Assembly (NCBI RefSeq): GCF_021654575.1
Contig: NZ_AP024488.1
Coordinates: 4,549,501 to 4,613,500, forward strand
From: Desulfoluna limicola
GTDB taxonomy: Bacteria; Desulfobacterota; Desulfobacteria; Desulfobacterales; Desulfolunaceae
Reading direction: 5' to 3'
Length of the DNA stretch: 64,000 nt
The notes under the pieces are model-generated. The model was not told the origin of the DNA and ran no database searches. It saw only the letters and a program-made list of their open reading frames with translations. Shown one piece after another: positions 39,959 to 49,666 of the stretch (the first letter of the stretch is position 1; each line of letters begins with the position of its first letter). The position numbers and the translations under genes are program-made.

Positions 39959-41131
39959 ATGTCCGATAATACCCTTGTGAATCCCAACCTGGAGTTCATT
40001 GATGAAGTGGTGGGACTCGGCGGTGACTCTCTGAAAAAGTGTTTTCAGTGCGCCACCTGTGCCGTTGCATGCCCCATTGCTCCCGAAAATTCACCGTTTC
40101 CCAGAAAAGAGATGATTGCGGCCTCCTGGGGCCTCAAGGATCGCCTGGTGGGAAGCGCCGACATCTGGCTCTGCCACGAGTGCGGCGATTGCTCCACCTT
40201 GTGCCCCCGTGGCGCAGCCCCCGGTGATGTGCTCTCTGCCGTGCGTTCCTACGCGATCAAAGAGTACGCTCAGCCAAAAGTCCTGGCCGACATGGTCACC
40301 GACAAGGGCAAGCTCCCTCTCCTCACAGCCATTCCCGCGGCATGGTTCGCCCTCATGGCCATCATCACCATGTTCTTCGGCGGCACCATGGAGAAGATCT
40401 TCGGGTTCGTAGGCGTCCACTGGGTGCATCACACCGATGCCCCCATCGCCCAGGCCCGGTTCATCTCCTCCTGGCTGGTGGACTTTACCTTTGTGCCCCT
40501 GGCTACCGCAGTGGTCGTGATTTTCTTCCTCAGCCTCAAGCGCATGATCAACGACATGCATGAGAACGCCCTGGCCGAAGGAAAAACCGACAAGCAGGAC
40601 CTTGACGTAAAAGAATTCCTCAAGACCATCCCTGCTGTTCTGCCCAAGATCCTGAAGCACAAGCAGTTCAACGAGTGCGGCGAAAACAAAGCCCGTGGCA
40701 CCGCCCACATGATGGTCCTCTACGGATTCGTCGGCTGCTTTATCGCCACCACCATCGGTTTCTTCCTCCTCTATGTGGTTGGAAGCGCCGGCCCTTACTC
40801 CCAGCTCAACCCCCTCAAGTGGTTCGGTAACCTGGGTGGCATCCTCATCGTCCTGGGCGCAGCCCTGATGATCAAGGAACGCCTCGGCAAAGACAAGACA
40901 AGTGCCTACAAAGACTGGTACCTCCTCGGCCTCGTCATCGGCCTCGGTGCCACCGGTCTCCTCACCCAGATGGCTCGTCTCGCCGGCAGCACATTCGGCA
41001 CCTACCTTATCTACTACATCCACCTGATCATGGTCTTCCACCTCTTTGCGTACCTGCCCTTCTCCAAGATGGCGCACTTCGTGTACCGCATTGTGGGCAT
41101 GACCTACGCGGAGTATGCAAACCGCCAGTAA
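39959..41131 (+). CDS. qmoC: Quinone-interacting membrane-bound oxidoreductase subunit QmoC
   Basis: 390 aa. The N-terminal HdrC-like part has CFQCATCAVACPIAP and CHECGDCSTLCPRG for two [4Fe-4S] clusters. The C-terminal part (from about 120) holds some six membrane segments and resembles HdrE/NarI-type cytochrome b, the quinone site of the complex. ATG follows AGGAGG. It completes qmoABC; a strong terminator follows. HdrBC-like cysteine-rich CCG repeats are absent, as is normal for QmoC. Confidence 0.97.
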   Translation: MSDNTLVNPNLEFIDEVVGLGGDSLKKCFQCATCAVACPIAPENSPFPRKEMIAASWGLKDRLVGSADIWLCHECGDCSTLCPRGAAPGDVLSAVRSYAIKEYAQPKVLADMVTDKGKLPLLTAIPAAWFALMAIITMFFGGTMEKIFGFVGVHWVHHTDAPIAQARFISSWLVDFTFVPLATAVVVIFFLSLKRMINDMHENALAEGKTDKQDLDVKEFLKTIPAVLPKILKHKQFNECGENKARGTAHMMVLYGFVGCFIATTIGFFLLYVVGSAGPYSQLNPLKWFGNLGGILIVLGAALMIKERLGKDKTSAYKDWYLLGLVIGLGATGLLTQMARLAGSTFGTYLIYYIHLIMVFHLFAYLPFSKMAHFVYRIVGMTYAEYANRQ

Positions 41132-41152
41132 CGCCTGAAGGCGTGTCTGATT

Positions 41153-41191
41153 AAAAAAGGGGCTCCGCGCGTTGCGCGGAGCCCCTTTTTT
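41153..41191. terminator. Intrinsic terminator after qmoC
   Basis: AAAAAAGGGGCTCCGCGC-GTT-GCGCGGAGCCCCTTTTTT: 18-bp stem, T-run on both strands. Confidence 0.93.
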
Positions 41192-41559
41192 GTCTGGTGC
41201 AGAACGCTCTCGCCCTGCTTGTTCACTTAACGCCCTGCCATATAATTAACCCGGCGGTTAAATGGGTGACTATCGAGGGTCACGATCATTGCCCTTAATC
41301 TATCATTTCCACAAACTGATGATTCATCTACTAAGTTGCCGGGATAATACTACCCCATCCAACCTCTGCACCAAATCAACGCTATATGATGCGTTCATCG
41401 GCCCCTGCGGCCTGGGCATCACTGAATACAAATTCAGTCCAATTTCACCATTTTCGGATCCTTGCAGAAGCAAACCAGCTCTTTCGTCCCTATAAATTGC
41501 AAATGGTGTCCACAACGCAACCTCTATTCGTTTAAAAAATGAAGGCAACTATCCAACGT

Positions 41560-41720
41560 GCCTCCGGCGGGTCGCTTTTTGAAAAAAGCGCCACAAAAAC
41601 TTGTCCATTGCCGCCTCTATTTCCCTCAGCCCGTCAGCGAATACGGCCGTCCCGAGGAACGAGGGGCGAGAGTATTCGCGAACCTGGGTTCCAAGGGCTG
41701 AGCCCTTGGCCACCGGAGGC
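41560..41720. repeat. Extragenic palindromic element, composite C(+)...A(-)
   Basis: Left module C (GTCGCTTTTTGAAAAAAGC). Right: core with GCGAATAC/GTATTCGC arms around the conserved CGAGGAACGAGGGGC, then CCAAGGGCTGAGCCCTTGG and a cap with one change (CCACCGGAGGC). Arms differ from other copies in step (GAATAC/GTATTC for GAATGC/GCATTC). It lies between the qmoC and sat terminators; the remainder of 41192-41559 shows nothing. Confidence 0.85.
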
Positions 41721-41741
41721 AGGCTTGTTGCCCCCAAACGC

Positions 41742-41775
41742 AAAAAGGGCGGTGCATTGCTGCACCGCCCTTTTC
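41742..41775. terminator. Bidirectional intrinsic terminator after sat
   Basis: AAAAAGGGCGGTGCA-TTGC-TGCACCGCCCTTTT, 41 bp past the sat stop on the minus strand. Confidence 0.93.
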
Positions 41776-41815
41776 AAGCGAACTATATCACCCCATTAAG
41801 GAGTGAAGGCCCATG

Positions 41816-43087
41816 CTATTTGCCGAGAGCGGCAGCGTGGGTCTTGATCTCAACTTTCTCGGTCAGACCGGCATAGTAAGCGCGGAGGATAACGAGAACT
41901 TCTTCACGACCAAAGTGGTCGGGAATCTCGGTACCTTCGGAGAGGCCTTTACGGAGCATGGTGCCGGAAAGGATAACGCGGTCTTCCTTGCCGTGGGGGC
42001 ATGTACGGAGTGAAGCCATGCCGTCGCACTTCTTGCAGTAGAAGGTCCAGTCGATCTTCAGGGGCTCGCAGAGGAGACGCTTGCCTGCATCTTCGGGCTG
42101 GGGAATCTTGTCGAACAGATCCTGAGCTTCGAACATGCCGTAGAAGTCGCCAACACCAGCGTGGTCACGACCGATGATCATCTTGGAGACGCCGTAGTTC
42201 TGACGGAAGGTCGCGTGGAGGAGGCCTTCACGGGGACCGGCATAACGCATATCGAGGGGGTAACCACCCTGGAGAACGTTCTCTTTAACGAAGTACTTGT
42301 CAACGAGGGTGTCGATGCACTTTACGCGTACTTCCGCAGGAATGTCGCCGGGCTTGAGGTTACCAACGAGGGAGTGAATGAACACGCCGTCGCATACTTC
42401 AGCGGCAAGCTTTGCAAGGTACTCGTGTGAACGGTGCATGGGGTTACGAAGCTGAAGGGCAGCTACGGTGCTCCAGCCACGCTCGTCAAAGATTGCACGG
42501 GACTCTGCGGGAGTCAGGTAAACACCTTTGTACTTCTCGGGGTATTCGCCTTCGGAGAGAACCTTAACGGGACCGGCCAGGTTGAATTCTTTCTGACCCA
42601 TAACCATCTGAACACCTGGATGATCATCTTCAGCGATTTTCCAGAACTCTTCAGCAGTGGGGGTGCCTTCGCCCATGAAAACCTTCTCGCACTCGTAGCG
42701 CTTGTCGGCTTCGGTCATCTCAAACTTCTCGGTGACGGTCATGGTGGCCATGATCTCACCTTCAGCCGTCACGAGGGCAATTTCTTCGCCATCGGTGATC
42801 GCATCGGCATCTTCCTTGGAAGCGTCGAGGGTAACGGGGATGGGCCAGAAGGTACCGTCAGCCAGGAGGAAGTCGTCACAAACGCCTTTCCAGTCGGCCT
42901 TGGTCATGAAACCTGTAAGGGGGCTGAAACCACCGATACCCATCATGATGAGGTCACCTTCAGCACGGGGGGTGATGGTGATCTTCTTGAGCCCTTCGGC
43001 TTTTTTCAGTTCAGCTTCTTTCTCAGCACCTTCGAGGAGGCAGATGGTGAGGCCTTTTCCGCCGTGGGGAGCAACTAAGTTTGACAT
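41816..43087 (-). CDS. sat: Sulfate adenylyltransferase (ATP sulfurylase)
   Basis: 423 aa from ATG 43087 (AGGAG upstream; the six codons before it are spurious). QLRNPMHRSHEYL and GRDHAGVGDFYG are the nucleotide- and sulfate-binding motifs of homomeric ATP sulfurylase; CKKCDGMASLRTCPHG near the C-terminus is the cysteine/histidine metal site. It activates sulfate with ATP to APS, the substrate of AprBA. It faces qmoABC convergently with its own promoter and terminator, rather than heading the apr-qmo cluster as in many Desulfovibrio. Confidence 0.98.
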   Translation of the reverse strand: MSNLVAPHGGKGLTICLLEGAEKEAELKKAEGLKKITITPRAEGDLIMMGIGGFSPLTGFMTKADWKGVCDDFLLADGTFWPIPVTLDASKEDADAITDGEEIALVTAEGEIMATMTVTEKFEMTEADKRYECEKVFMGEGTPTAEEFWKIAEDDHPGVQMVMGQKEFNLAGPVKVLSEGEYPEKYKGVYLTPAESRAIFDERGWSTVAALQLRNPMHRSHEYLAKLAAEVCDGVFIHSLVGNLKPGDIPAEVRVKCIDTLVDKYFVKENVLQGGYPLDMRYAGPREGLLHATFRQNYGVSKMIIGRDHAGVGDFYGMFEAQDLFDKIPQPEDAGKRLLCEPLKIDWTFYCKKCDGMASLRTCPHGKEDRVILSGTMLRKGLSEGTEIPDHFGREEVLVILRAYYAGLTEKVEIKTHAAALGK

Positions 43088-43184
43088 GTGCACGTCTCCT
43101 TTCATTAGAAAAAAATGACTTGGAATATAATTGAATAAATGTGCTTCACATTTACTTCATGTGCGAGGCTATTATTAAAGTAGA

Positions 43185-43213
43185 TGAATAGAAAACAAGG
43201 CCACATTTGTCAA
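43185..43213 (-). promoter_or_regulatory. Probable promoter of sat
   Basis: Minus strand TTGACA (43213-43208), 17-bp spacer, TATTCA (43190-43185), about 100 nt upstream of the start codon. Apart from this and the terminator at 43380, the 380-bp gap holds nothing I recognise. Confidence 0.6.
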
Positions 43214-43379
43214 GTTTAATTTAGGACGTTCATCAGCACAGATGATCATTTTCATTTAACCCGCCTGATGGTATCGCGCATGTTCCCATTGTTGAGTTGA
43301 TCAATCTCCGTATATGGTACATTTCAATGCATTATCCCACCACGGGTAGTAGGCTAACACCGCTGCATTCTCCCCAAAT

Positions 43380-43414
43380 AAAAAATGGCGACTTTCTAAA
43401 AAAGAAAGTCGCCA
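43380..43414 (-). terminator. Intrinsic terminator of the FG-GAP gene
   Basis: Minus strand TGGCGACTTTCT-n5-AGAAAGTCGCCA followed by TTTTTTA, 53 bp after the stop at 43468. Confidence 0.9.
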
Positions 43415-43467
43415 CCAGAATCCGCATCACCCAAGCTCTGGCTGAAAACAGCCATTGCCTGGACCGA

Positions 43468-44895
43468 TTACTTCAGGGAAGACAAGGCAAAATAGGATCG
43501 GGACTTACCGGATACACCGCCCTTTGCACTCAACACGGAGCAAAAAACCTCCTCGGTCCCGTCGCCGTCAATGTCTACAATGGAAAAGTCCGAAAGAAAC
43601 CCCTTAAAAGAGGGCGTTGATGCAATGGGCTCCAGCTCATACCCGTTCCACCCGACCACCACCACGCGACCGTTTTTGTATCGCCTCAGGCCTTGGAACA
43701 GGGAACCCATGGAGTTTTCTGCTTTAAGAACCCCCACACCTTTCAGAGACTTGGTATCAACAGCCTGAACCCTGGAGACCAGATAGCGCCGTTGTTCTTG
43801 CTTCTTGGAGCCCTCCTGCTTGGAGAGATAGAAAAGTGAACCACCATAGTTGTCGTCGCTGCGGAACACGCTCGTCTTGGCATCTTTCCAAAGAGAAATA
43901 CGCCCATACTCCGAGAGCAGGAACAACCCCTTCTCACCCTTGTCGGTGGGAGCCATATCCCAGCTCATGACCTTGAACGCCTCATTCATCTCAAGCGGAT
44001 TTGCCGCTTCGAGTCCTTTGTCACCTAAAATCACCTGAAACATGCCGCCCCAATAATCAATGCCGTCGACTTTCTGGCCAATGCACGCCCGTTTGCCGTC
44101 AGAAAGGGTCACCACGGCCGTAAGGAAGCGAGTCTCATTCCCCACCGGAACAAGGGTGGTGCCATTGTGTCGATACACCAGCGCAAGGGGCGTCTGGCTG
44201 ACGGCATGGATGGCTGAGAGAATGACCTCCTGCCTGCCGTCACCATCAAAATCCAACACATCAAGGCGCACCGGCTTCATGTACTCCGGAATAGAGACAC
44301 GAGATGTTTCAGTGATCGCCTTTTTAGACACGGCCAGAACCTGAAGGGCGCTCCTCGATACAGCCACTGCCTCCATGATGCCGTCACCGGTGAAATCACC
44401 CACGGCAACGCTCTGGACCCTCAGAGGAAACACCTCACTTCGCAGGGCCTCTTCGGCGACTGCCGGTGTTGCCTTGGCTGCTGCGTCCTTATTATATGGG
44501 GTGGCAACAGGAGGCTCAATTTTCTCTTCCACAACACCGGCAACCTCATCGGCCATCAATTGAACAAACCCGATCAGCTCCGACTCAGCACCCGCCCGTG
44601 AAAAATGGAATCCCTTTTGTTCAATGGCGGCGCTGAGGTTTGCGGTTCCGGCGAACAGGGTCACACTGATGGCAAGGGTGGCGCTGTCGCACTTATCCAG
44701 CACAAACACACCGGCCTTGCTGAGGCGGTTTTCAACCATCTGAGCCACCCCGGTTTGAAGGTAACGGCTCTCTTCTGGCCCGTTGTAAGAAATGCTGTCG
44801 ATGGAAAGGCAGGCCTGCCCCGCACTAGCCGCCCCCGAAACCAGAAACACCAGAGTTATCAGCAAGCCGACAACCCGCGTCTTCATATAACACAT
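43468..44895 (-). CDS. Exported FG-GAP/VCBS-like repeat protein
   Basis: 475 aa. A signal peptide (MKTRVVGLLITLVFLVSGAASA) targets it to the periplasm or outer membrane. Three calcium-type repeat motifs are visible, GDFTGDGIMEAVAV, DFDGDGRQEVILSA and DIDGDGTEEVFCSV, as in integrin-like beta-propellers. The first 120 residues are a separate domain that I do not recognise. I placed the start at ATG 44895 (AGGA 9 nt upstream); ATG 44886 is an alternative. Divergent from the porin gene across 518 bp; it may act in the envelope but no partner is evident. Confidence 0.8.
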   Translation of the reverse strand: MCYMKTRVVGLLITLVFLVSGAASAGQACLSIDSISYNGPEESRYLQTGVAQMVENRLSKAGVFVLDKCDSATLAISVTLFAGTANLSAAIEQKGFHFSRAGAESELIGFVQLMADEVAGVVEEKIEPPVATPYNKDAAAKATPAVAEEALRSEVFPLRVQSVAVGDFTGDGIMEAVAVSRSALQVLAVSKKAITETSRVSIPEYMKPVRLDVLDFDGDGRQEVILSAIHAVSQTPLALVYRHNGTTLVPVGNETRFLTAVVTLSDGKRACIGQKVDGIDYWGGMFQVILGDKGLEAANPLEMNEAFKVMSWDMAPTDKGEKGLFLLSEYGRISLWKDAKTSVFRSDDNYGGSLFYLSKQEGSKKQEQRRYLVSRVQAVDTKSLKGVGVLKAENSMGSLFQGLRRYKNGRVVVVGWNGYELEPIASTPSFKGFLSDFSIVDIDGDGTEEVFCSVLSAKGGVSGKSRSYFALSSLK

Positions 44896-45119
44896 GTTAG
44901 ATATCCTCATTAGGGCCTTGGAACGCATCCAGACCAGACAAGTAAAGGTAAGCGTTTCGTAATGTTGCGCACAACCAATCACAATTTTGAGCTTTAGAAG
45001 CCTATCACCATATCCCGTTGGGGTGAAGTTTTTTCTAATCTACAAATCAAAACCGCATATCCACCTGTTTTTATGACTGTTCACCACCCAATAAAACCCA
45101 TAAATATCATAAAATTTTA

Positions 45120-45148
45120 TTGACATTCCCAATGAAATTTTTTAGTAG
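45120..45148 (+). promoter_or_regulatory. Probable promoter of the porin gene
   Basis: TTGACA (45120-45125), 17-bp spacer, TAGTAG (45143-45148), leaving a leader of about 260 nt. The leader holds a stem GTAACAT-n7-ATGTTAC followed by TTTT (about 45166-45190), which could be an early terminator or stabiliser. The rest of 44896-45413 shows nothing clear. Confidence 0.5.
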
Positions 45149-45413
45149 TCTATCCTTGTATAAGGTAACATCACTGAAATGTTACTTTTGCCATCCGTTA
45201 GCAGTTTTTTGTCACACACGGAAACTTAATGTTTTGTTAATAGTTGCCGAATAGTTATGTGACACGTTTCTGCAAAACCGGAAACATGGTCAAAGCCGGC
45301 ATTGTCGCGCATGCTGCCTACGACCGGTCTGACGCGCCTTCAGAGACCAGTCGAAAGCTTTATGCCTACGCGCCGGGGGACTATCTGAAACCAGAACTAT
45401 AGGAGATTTGTTA

Positions 45414-46601
45414 ATGTTCAAGAAAGTGTTCGCTGCAATGCTCGCCGGCCTTTTTATCTCTGCTCCTGCTTTCGCAGAAGTGAAGATGAGCGGTTCTTAC
45501 TTCCTCAAGGGGAACTACCGTCAGTCTGCCGTAAAAGCTATTGATGACTTCCGCTACTACGAATCTGACTTCGAAGTAAAAACAAGCTTTATCGTTGACG
45601 AAAACACCTCTGCTGACGTTGTTGTTGAAGCCTTCGACACCAACTGGGCTGACAAGGGCAACATCGCTGGCGGCGAAGCCCGTGGTGCTGGCCAGAACTA
45701 CTTTGAAGTTTCCAAAGCAACCATGACTCACAAGTTTGCCACAGGCACCACCTTCAATGGCGGTATTGCTGGCGACTCTGACTCTTGGGGTACTCTCTTC
45801 GGCGACGTTGCTGACCGCGTCTACTACATCAAAGCTGATCAGGCTCTCCCCTTCGGTACCCTGACCTTCCGTACTGAAAAATACAGCGAAGGTACTGACG
45901 GCATCTACAACGATGACAAGGACAACGACGGTTACCTCCTCGGTCTCACCACCGAAGCTGCCGGCTTCAAACTTCAGCCCGCTCTGTACTACAGCGACAA
46001 CCAGGAAACTGACGTACAGCTCAGCCGAGTCATGGTTGCCGCCTTCGGTAACGTTGGCGCCATCGCTATTGAGTCTGAATTCGGTTACGAAGACGTTTCC
46101 AGCAACACAGCTGCCGACGAAGGTTCCACCTTCGGTGCCTGGGTTGACGCAGCCACCAACGTTGGCGGTCTCTCCATCAACACCGGCCTCCTCTACTCTT
46201 CTGCTGACGACGCCGTTTCTTACGGTGTTAGCGGTGAGCTTTGCCCCATGGAAATCCTCGGTGACGAAGTTGGCCTCGACGGTACGACTCTGTTCCGCGT
46301 AAAGGTTGGCAAGTCCCTCACTGAGAAAGTGGCTGTTGACTTCTCCGCTGCTTACGCCTTCACCAACAAAGACGAAGCCGACATGAACCCTGATTTCACT
46401 CAGGCTCCTGACGACAAAGAAGTTTCCGGTACCGATCTCTTCGACAAAATCTACGAAATCGATGCCAACGCTTCTTACAAAGCTTCTGACGCTGTGACTC
46501 TCTCTACCGGCATCGCTTACCTTGACGGCGACCTGTACAACAAAGAGTCCCTGCCCCAGGCTCGTATCGACGCCTACGCCAAGATCGCTGTTGCATTCTA
46601 A
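45414..46601 (+). CDS. Outer-membrane porin-like beta-barrel protein
   Basis: 395 aa. Signal peptide MFKKVFAAMLAGLFISAPAFA, cleaved before EVKMSGSYF, then alternating polar and hydrophobic strands with many Asp, Tyr and Gly, ending in Phe (AYAKIAVAF), the usual C-terminal barrel signal. It is related in plan to deltaproteobacterial porins; specificity unknown. ATG 45414 follows AGGAG. Codon choice (GGT, GCT, GTT, TCT) suggests high expression, like aprA. A strong terminator follows. Confidence 0.85.
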   Translation: MFKKVFAAMLAGLFISAPAFAEVKMSGSYFLKGNYRQSAVKAIDDFRYYESDFEVKTSFIVDENTSADVVVEAFDTNWADKGNIAGGEARGAGQNYFEVSKATMTHKFATGTTFNGGIAGDSDSWGTLFGDVADRVYYIKADQALPFGTLTFRTEKYSEGTDGIYNDDKDNDGYLLGLTTEAAGFKLQPALYYSDNQETDVQLSRVMVAAFGNVGAIAIESEFGYEDVSSNTAADEGSTFGAWVDAATNVGGLSINTGLLYSSADDAVSYGVSGELCPMEILGDEVGLDGTTLFRVKVGKSLTEKVAVDFSAAYAFTNKDEADMNPDFTQAPDDKEVSGTDLFDKIYEIDANASYKASDAVTLSTGIAYLDGDLYNKESLPQARIDAYAKIAVAF

Positions 46602-46632
46602 TTTAAGCAACACCTCAGATCTTAGCTGATTT

Positions 46633-46668
46633 AAAAAAGGCCCGCCAACTTGGCGGGCCTTTTTTTTA
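46633..46668 (+). terminator. Intrinsic terminator after the porin gene
   Basis: AAAAAAGGCCCGCCA-ACT-TGGCGGGCCTTTTTTTT. Confidence 0.93.
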
Positions 46669-47283
46669 TCCACATCACCTCACAAAAAAATTCTTCCCCT
46701 CACCTCCCCGTTGATTCCAAAATACATGCCCCTGCCTGCATCCTGCTCCCACCTATCCACAAAACCATCGTACAGAGATAAAGCCGACATCCTGTCGTTG
46801 CCATGCAGGCTTCAATCATTCCAATAGAGGAACAGAAGGAACAGGGGGTCAAGCCTACACATTTGACAAAACCTGATTTACACGACGGTGAAAGTGGCAC
46901 CGCAGAAAGATCAAAACCCGGAGGAACATCACGACCGGGGTTGCGCGTCCCCCTAAACCTTCTCAAAACCCGATTTTGCCTAAATAACACCGGCGGCAGA
47001 AATGCCCTCCCCCAGAATGTCGCGTCCTGTAGCACAAGCGAAGGATACAAAAAGACAACCCACCCGAAACAACCCGCATGCTCTGGTTGAAAGATGATAA
47101 CCACACAGTTCACGAAGTTCCCTTTGGGCTTCACGAAGGGAGCAAACGATGCAACCTTCATTTCACGCGTATTGGAGAGATTGGTGCCCGTAAGAACAAG
47201 TGTTGCGGCACGCATCAAATTTCCGCAGCCCAACAGAAACCGTTTGTAAAGCAGCCAACACAGATGAAGATGCCATACAACAT
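46669..47283. other. Gene-free stretch between porin terminator and a repeat element
   Basis: About 600 bp. A 200-codon minus-strand frame (46700-47302) crosses it but has no ribosome-binding site and runs into the repeat at its start; I do not believe it is a gene. No promoter, RNA gene or palindrome was recognised. Confidence 0.5.
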
Positions 47284-47382
47284 CACGGACGAAGTCCGTC
47301 ACCGAATGTGATCGACTCGAGGAACGAGAGTCGAAAGCATTCGCATTATGGGGTGCAGGGGATCATCCCCTGCCCGCCGGAG
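47284..47382 (-). repeat. Extragenic palindromic element, single module A
   Basis: Minus strand: cap CTCCGGCGG, GCAGGGGATGATCCCCTGC, core with CGACTC-TCGTTCCTC-GAGTCG and the terminal hairpin CGGACTTCGTCCG. Stem bases differ from other A copies on both arms. Confidence 0.85.
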
Positions 47383-47421
47383 AAAAAAAAAGCCCCCGCT
47401 CTCGTTCGAAAGCAGGGGCTT
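47383..47421 (-). terminator. Intrinsic terminator of gatB
   Basis: Minus strand GCCCCTGCT-n10-AGCGGGGGC followed by TTTTTTTTT, directly abutting the repeat element. Confidence 0.88.
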
Positions 47422-47452
47422 GGATTTTTACAGACTTAATCGAAGGCGGCCG

Positions 47453-48892
47453 TTAGCCTTTCAGCTTTTCGTTTAACAGCTGATTCACCACCTTGGGGTT
47501 GCCTTTGCCTTTGGTGGCTTTCATGACCCGGCCCACAAAGAACCCCATGAGCTTGGTCTTGCCGCCGCGGAAGGCTTCCACCTCGTTGGGGTTGTCGGCG
47601 AGAATCGCATCCACGATGCCCTCGATCTCGGAGCTGTCGGAGACCTGGGCGAGGCCTTTTTCTTCGACAATGACGCTGGCCTCTTTGCCGCTTGATGCCA
47701 TCTCTTCAAAGACTGTCTTGGCCATGGTGCCGCTGATGACATCCTTGCCCACCAGGGTAAGCAGCCCTGCAAGCATTTCTGCGGTGACGGGGACATCGGC
47801 AAGCTCCATCCCCTCGGTGTTCACCAGGGCAAGGACCGAGCCCATGACCCAGTTGGCCACCTGCTTGGGCTGTGCCCCGTCAAGCTTGGCCAGACAGGTG
47901 TCATAATACGTGGCCAGCTCAATGGTTGAGGTCAAAACCTCCGCATCGGCCACGGGCAGCCCCAACTCATCCACGTAGCGCTTCTTCATGGCATCTGGCA
48001 GCTCGGGAAGGCTTGCAACGATCTCGTCGTACCAGGCATCGTCGATGACCACGGGGAGCAGGTCGGGGTCGGGGAAATAGCGGTAATCGTGCGCGTCTTC
48101 CTTGCTGCGCATGGAGGTGGAGACCTCTTTGTCGGCGTTCCAGAGCCGTGTCTCCTGGATCACCTCGCCCCCCCGCTCGAGGATATCGGTCTGCCGGCTG
48201 ATCTCGTATCGGATGGCCCGTTCGATGTTCCGGAACGAGTTAAGGTTTTTCATCTCGGTACGGGTGCCGAACGCCTCCTGGCCCTTGGGACGCAGAGAGA
48301 CGTTGGCGTCACAGCGAAGGCTGCCCTCTTCCATGTTGCCGTCACAGACCCCGATGTGGCGCACCAACTGGTGCATCTTACGCACCAGGGCGCCTGCCTC
48401 TTCGGCGGAGCGCATGTCGGGCTCAGAGACGATCTCGATGAGGGGGACCCCTGCCCTGTTAAGGTTCACAAGGCTGATGGGACGCATGGGGTCATGGTTC
48501 AATTTGCCTGCGTCGTTTTCCATGTGGATGCGGGTAATGCCGATGCGCTTGGTGGAGCCGTCGGAAAGATCGATATCAAGGTGCCCGTGCTCGGCAATGG
48601 GCAGAGCGAACTGGGTGATCTGATAGCCCAGGGGCAGGTCCGGATAAAAGTAGTTCTTCCGGGCAAACCGGTTCACCCGGTTGATGGTACAATTGGTAGC
48701 CACCCCGGCCCTGGCCGCATAGGCCACCGCTGTTTTGTTCAGCACCGGAAGCACACCGGGCATCCCGGTACAGACCGGACAGGTCTGGCTGTTGGGCTCC
48801 GCCCCGAAGGCGGTGGAACACCCACAAAATATTTTGGTCTTCGTTTTCAGCTGGGCATGTATTTCAAGGCCGATGACTACTTCAAATTCCAT
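47453..48892 (-). CDS. gatB: Aspartyl/glutamyl-tRNA(Asn/Gln) amidotransferase subunit B
   Basis: 479 aa. EVVIGLEIHAQLKTKTKIFCGCS with TCPVCTGMPGVLP (zinc cysteines) and DANVSLRPKGQEAFGTRTEMKNLNS are GatB hallmarks; the C-terminal YqeY-like tail ends the protein. With GatA and GatC (not in this window) it converts Glu-tRNA(Gln) and Asp-tRNA(Asn) to the correct amides. ATG 48892 has GGAG 7 nt upstream; a GTG at 48904 is less likely. It has its own terminator and is probably transcribed alone. Confidence 0.97.
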   Translation of the reverse strand: MEFEVVIGLEIHAQLKTKTKIFCGCSTAFGAEPNSQTCPVCTGMPGVLPVLNKTAVAYAARAGVATNCTINRVNRFARKNYFYPDLPLGYQITQFALPIAEHGHLDIDLSDGSTKRIGITRIHMENDAGKLNHDPMRPISLVNLNRAGVPLIEIVSEPDMRSAEEAGALVRKMHQLVRHIGVCDGNMEEGSLRCDANVSLRPKGQEAFGTRTEMKNLNSFRNIERAIRYEISRQTDILERGGEVIQETRLWNADKEVSTSMRSKEDAHDYRYFPDPDLLPVVIDDAWYDEIVASLPELPDAMKKRYVDELGLPVADAEVLTSTIELATYYDTCLAKLDGAQPKQVANWVMGSVLALVNTEGMELADVPVTAEMLAGLLTLVGKDVISGTMAKTVFEEMASSGKEASVIVEEKGLAQVSDSSEIEGIVDAILADNPNEVEAFRGGKTKLMGFFVGRVMKATKGKGNPKVVNQLLNEKLKG

Positions 48893-49666
48893 ATCTGACT
48901 CCACTGCAGGGACGATATCATCATAAAGAACCGGCCCCTCACAAAAAGAGGCCGGTAAATATTAAAAGGTGTGATTATAATGGATTTAAGGTTTCATGAC
49001 AAACCCTTATTGTAACTATTCAGCTTCGCCTCCGGCGGCGAGGTGTGCCACCTCGAAAGCGGGTTGCGAATGCTCCCGCCCCTCGTTCCTCGGGGCGATC
49101 ACATTCGCTGACGGGCTGCGCCCGTGGGCATACCTGCGGACACTGTTTCATACCGTCTTACCTGGCTGCCAGGCAAATTAAGGACTGCCGTGTAACTTTA
49201 TCACCAGGTGACAGATAGCCTTCGTACCACCAAATGACCGGGGAGCCATCATTGGATTGTGTTATCATTCGACGTTCATTTTACGGTGGGCTTTTATCGG
49301 AATAACTTCGACGTCGAGACGAAAACTTTTATGATTTTACAAAGTACGAACAACCCCAAGCTAATTAACAATGTTTTCCAAAACAATCAATCCTGCCAAC
49401 CTCTTTTAAAATAGCCACGAAACTACCCCTCTGGCAAAAGCCACCTCCAGCTGTCCGACTATTCATGACTGCTGCGGATATTGATTTTGACAAACCCCGG
49501 ACTCCATATTATAAATACGGGTTTTCAAACTGTTTTGATGCCATTTCATTTTCGCATAGTGGCGTTCGGTAGCGCACCATGAGCATCACGGCAGAAGCAG
49601 ACGAACCATACCGGGCCAACACGTCTCGCGTCACCATGACCGCCCCGGTATACCAACAGATGCAAT
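48893..49666. other. Gene-free stretch between gatB and the DUF2065 gene
   Basis: 774 bp. It contains a stem ACCGGCC-CCTC-n7-GAGG-CCGGT (48929-48957) in the gatB leader and a module B repeat (49028-49128). The remaining 530 bp are AT-richer and show no gene or structure I can name. Confidence 0.5.
49028..49128 (+). repeat. Extragenic palindromic element, single module B with full core
   Basis: Cap, CGAGGTGTGCCACCTCG, TTGCGAATGC, CGCCCC-TCGTTCCTC-GGGGCG, CACATTCGC and the terminal hairpin CGGGC-TGC-GCCCG. It is the most complete copy of the B plus core form. Confidence 0.9.

Noticed and set aside
45411..46673. 420-codon minus-strand frame opposite the porin gene
   Set aside because: Mirror frame caused by codon bias; begins inside the porin terminator.
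46700..47302. 200-codon minus-strand frame after the porin terminator
   Set aside because: No ribosome-binding site, cysteine/tryptophan-rich chance-like composition, and its start lies in a repeat element.
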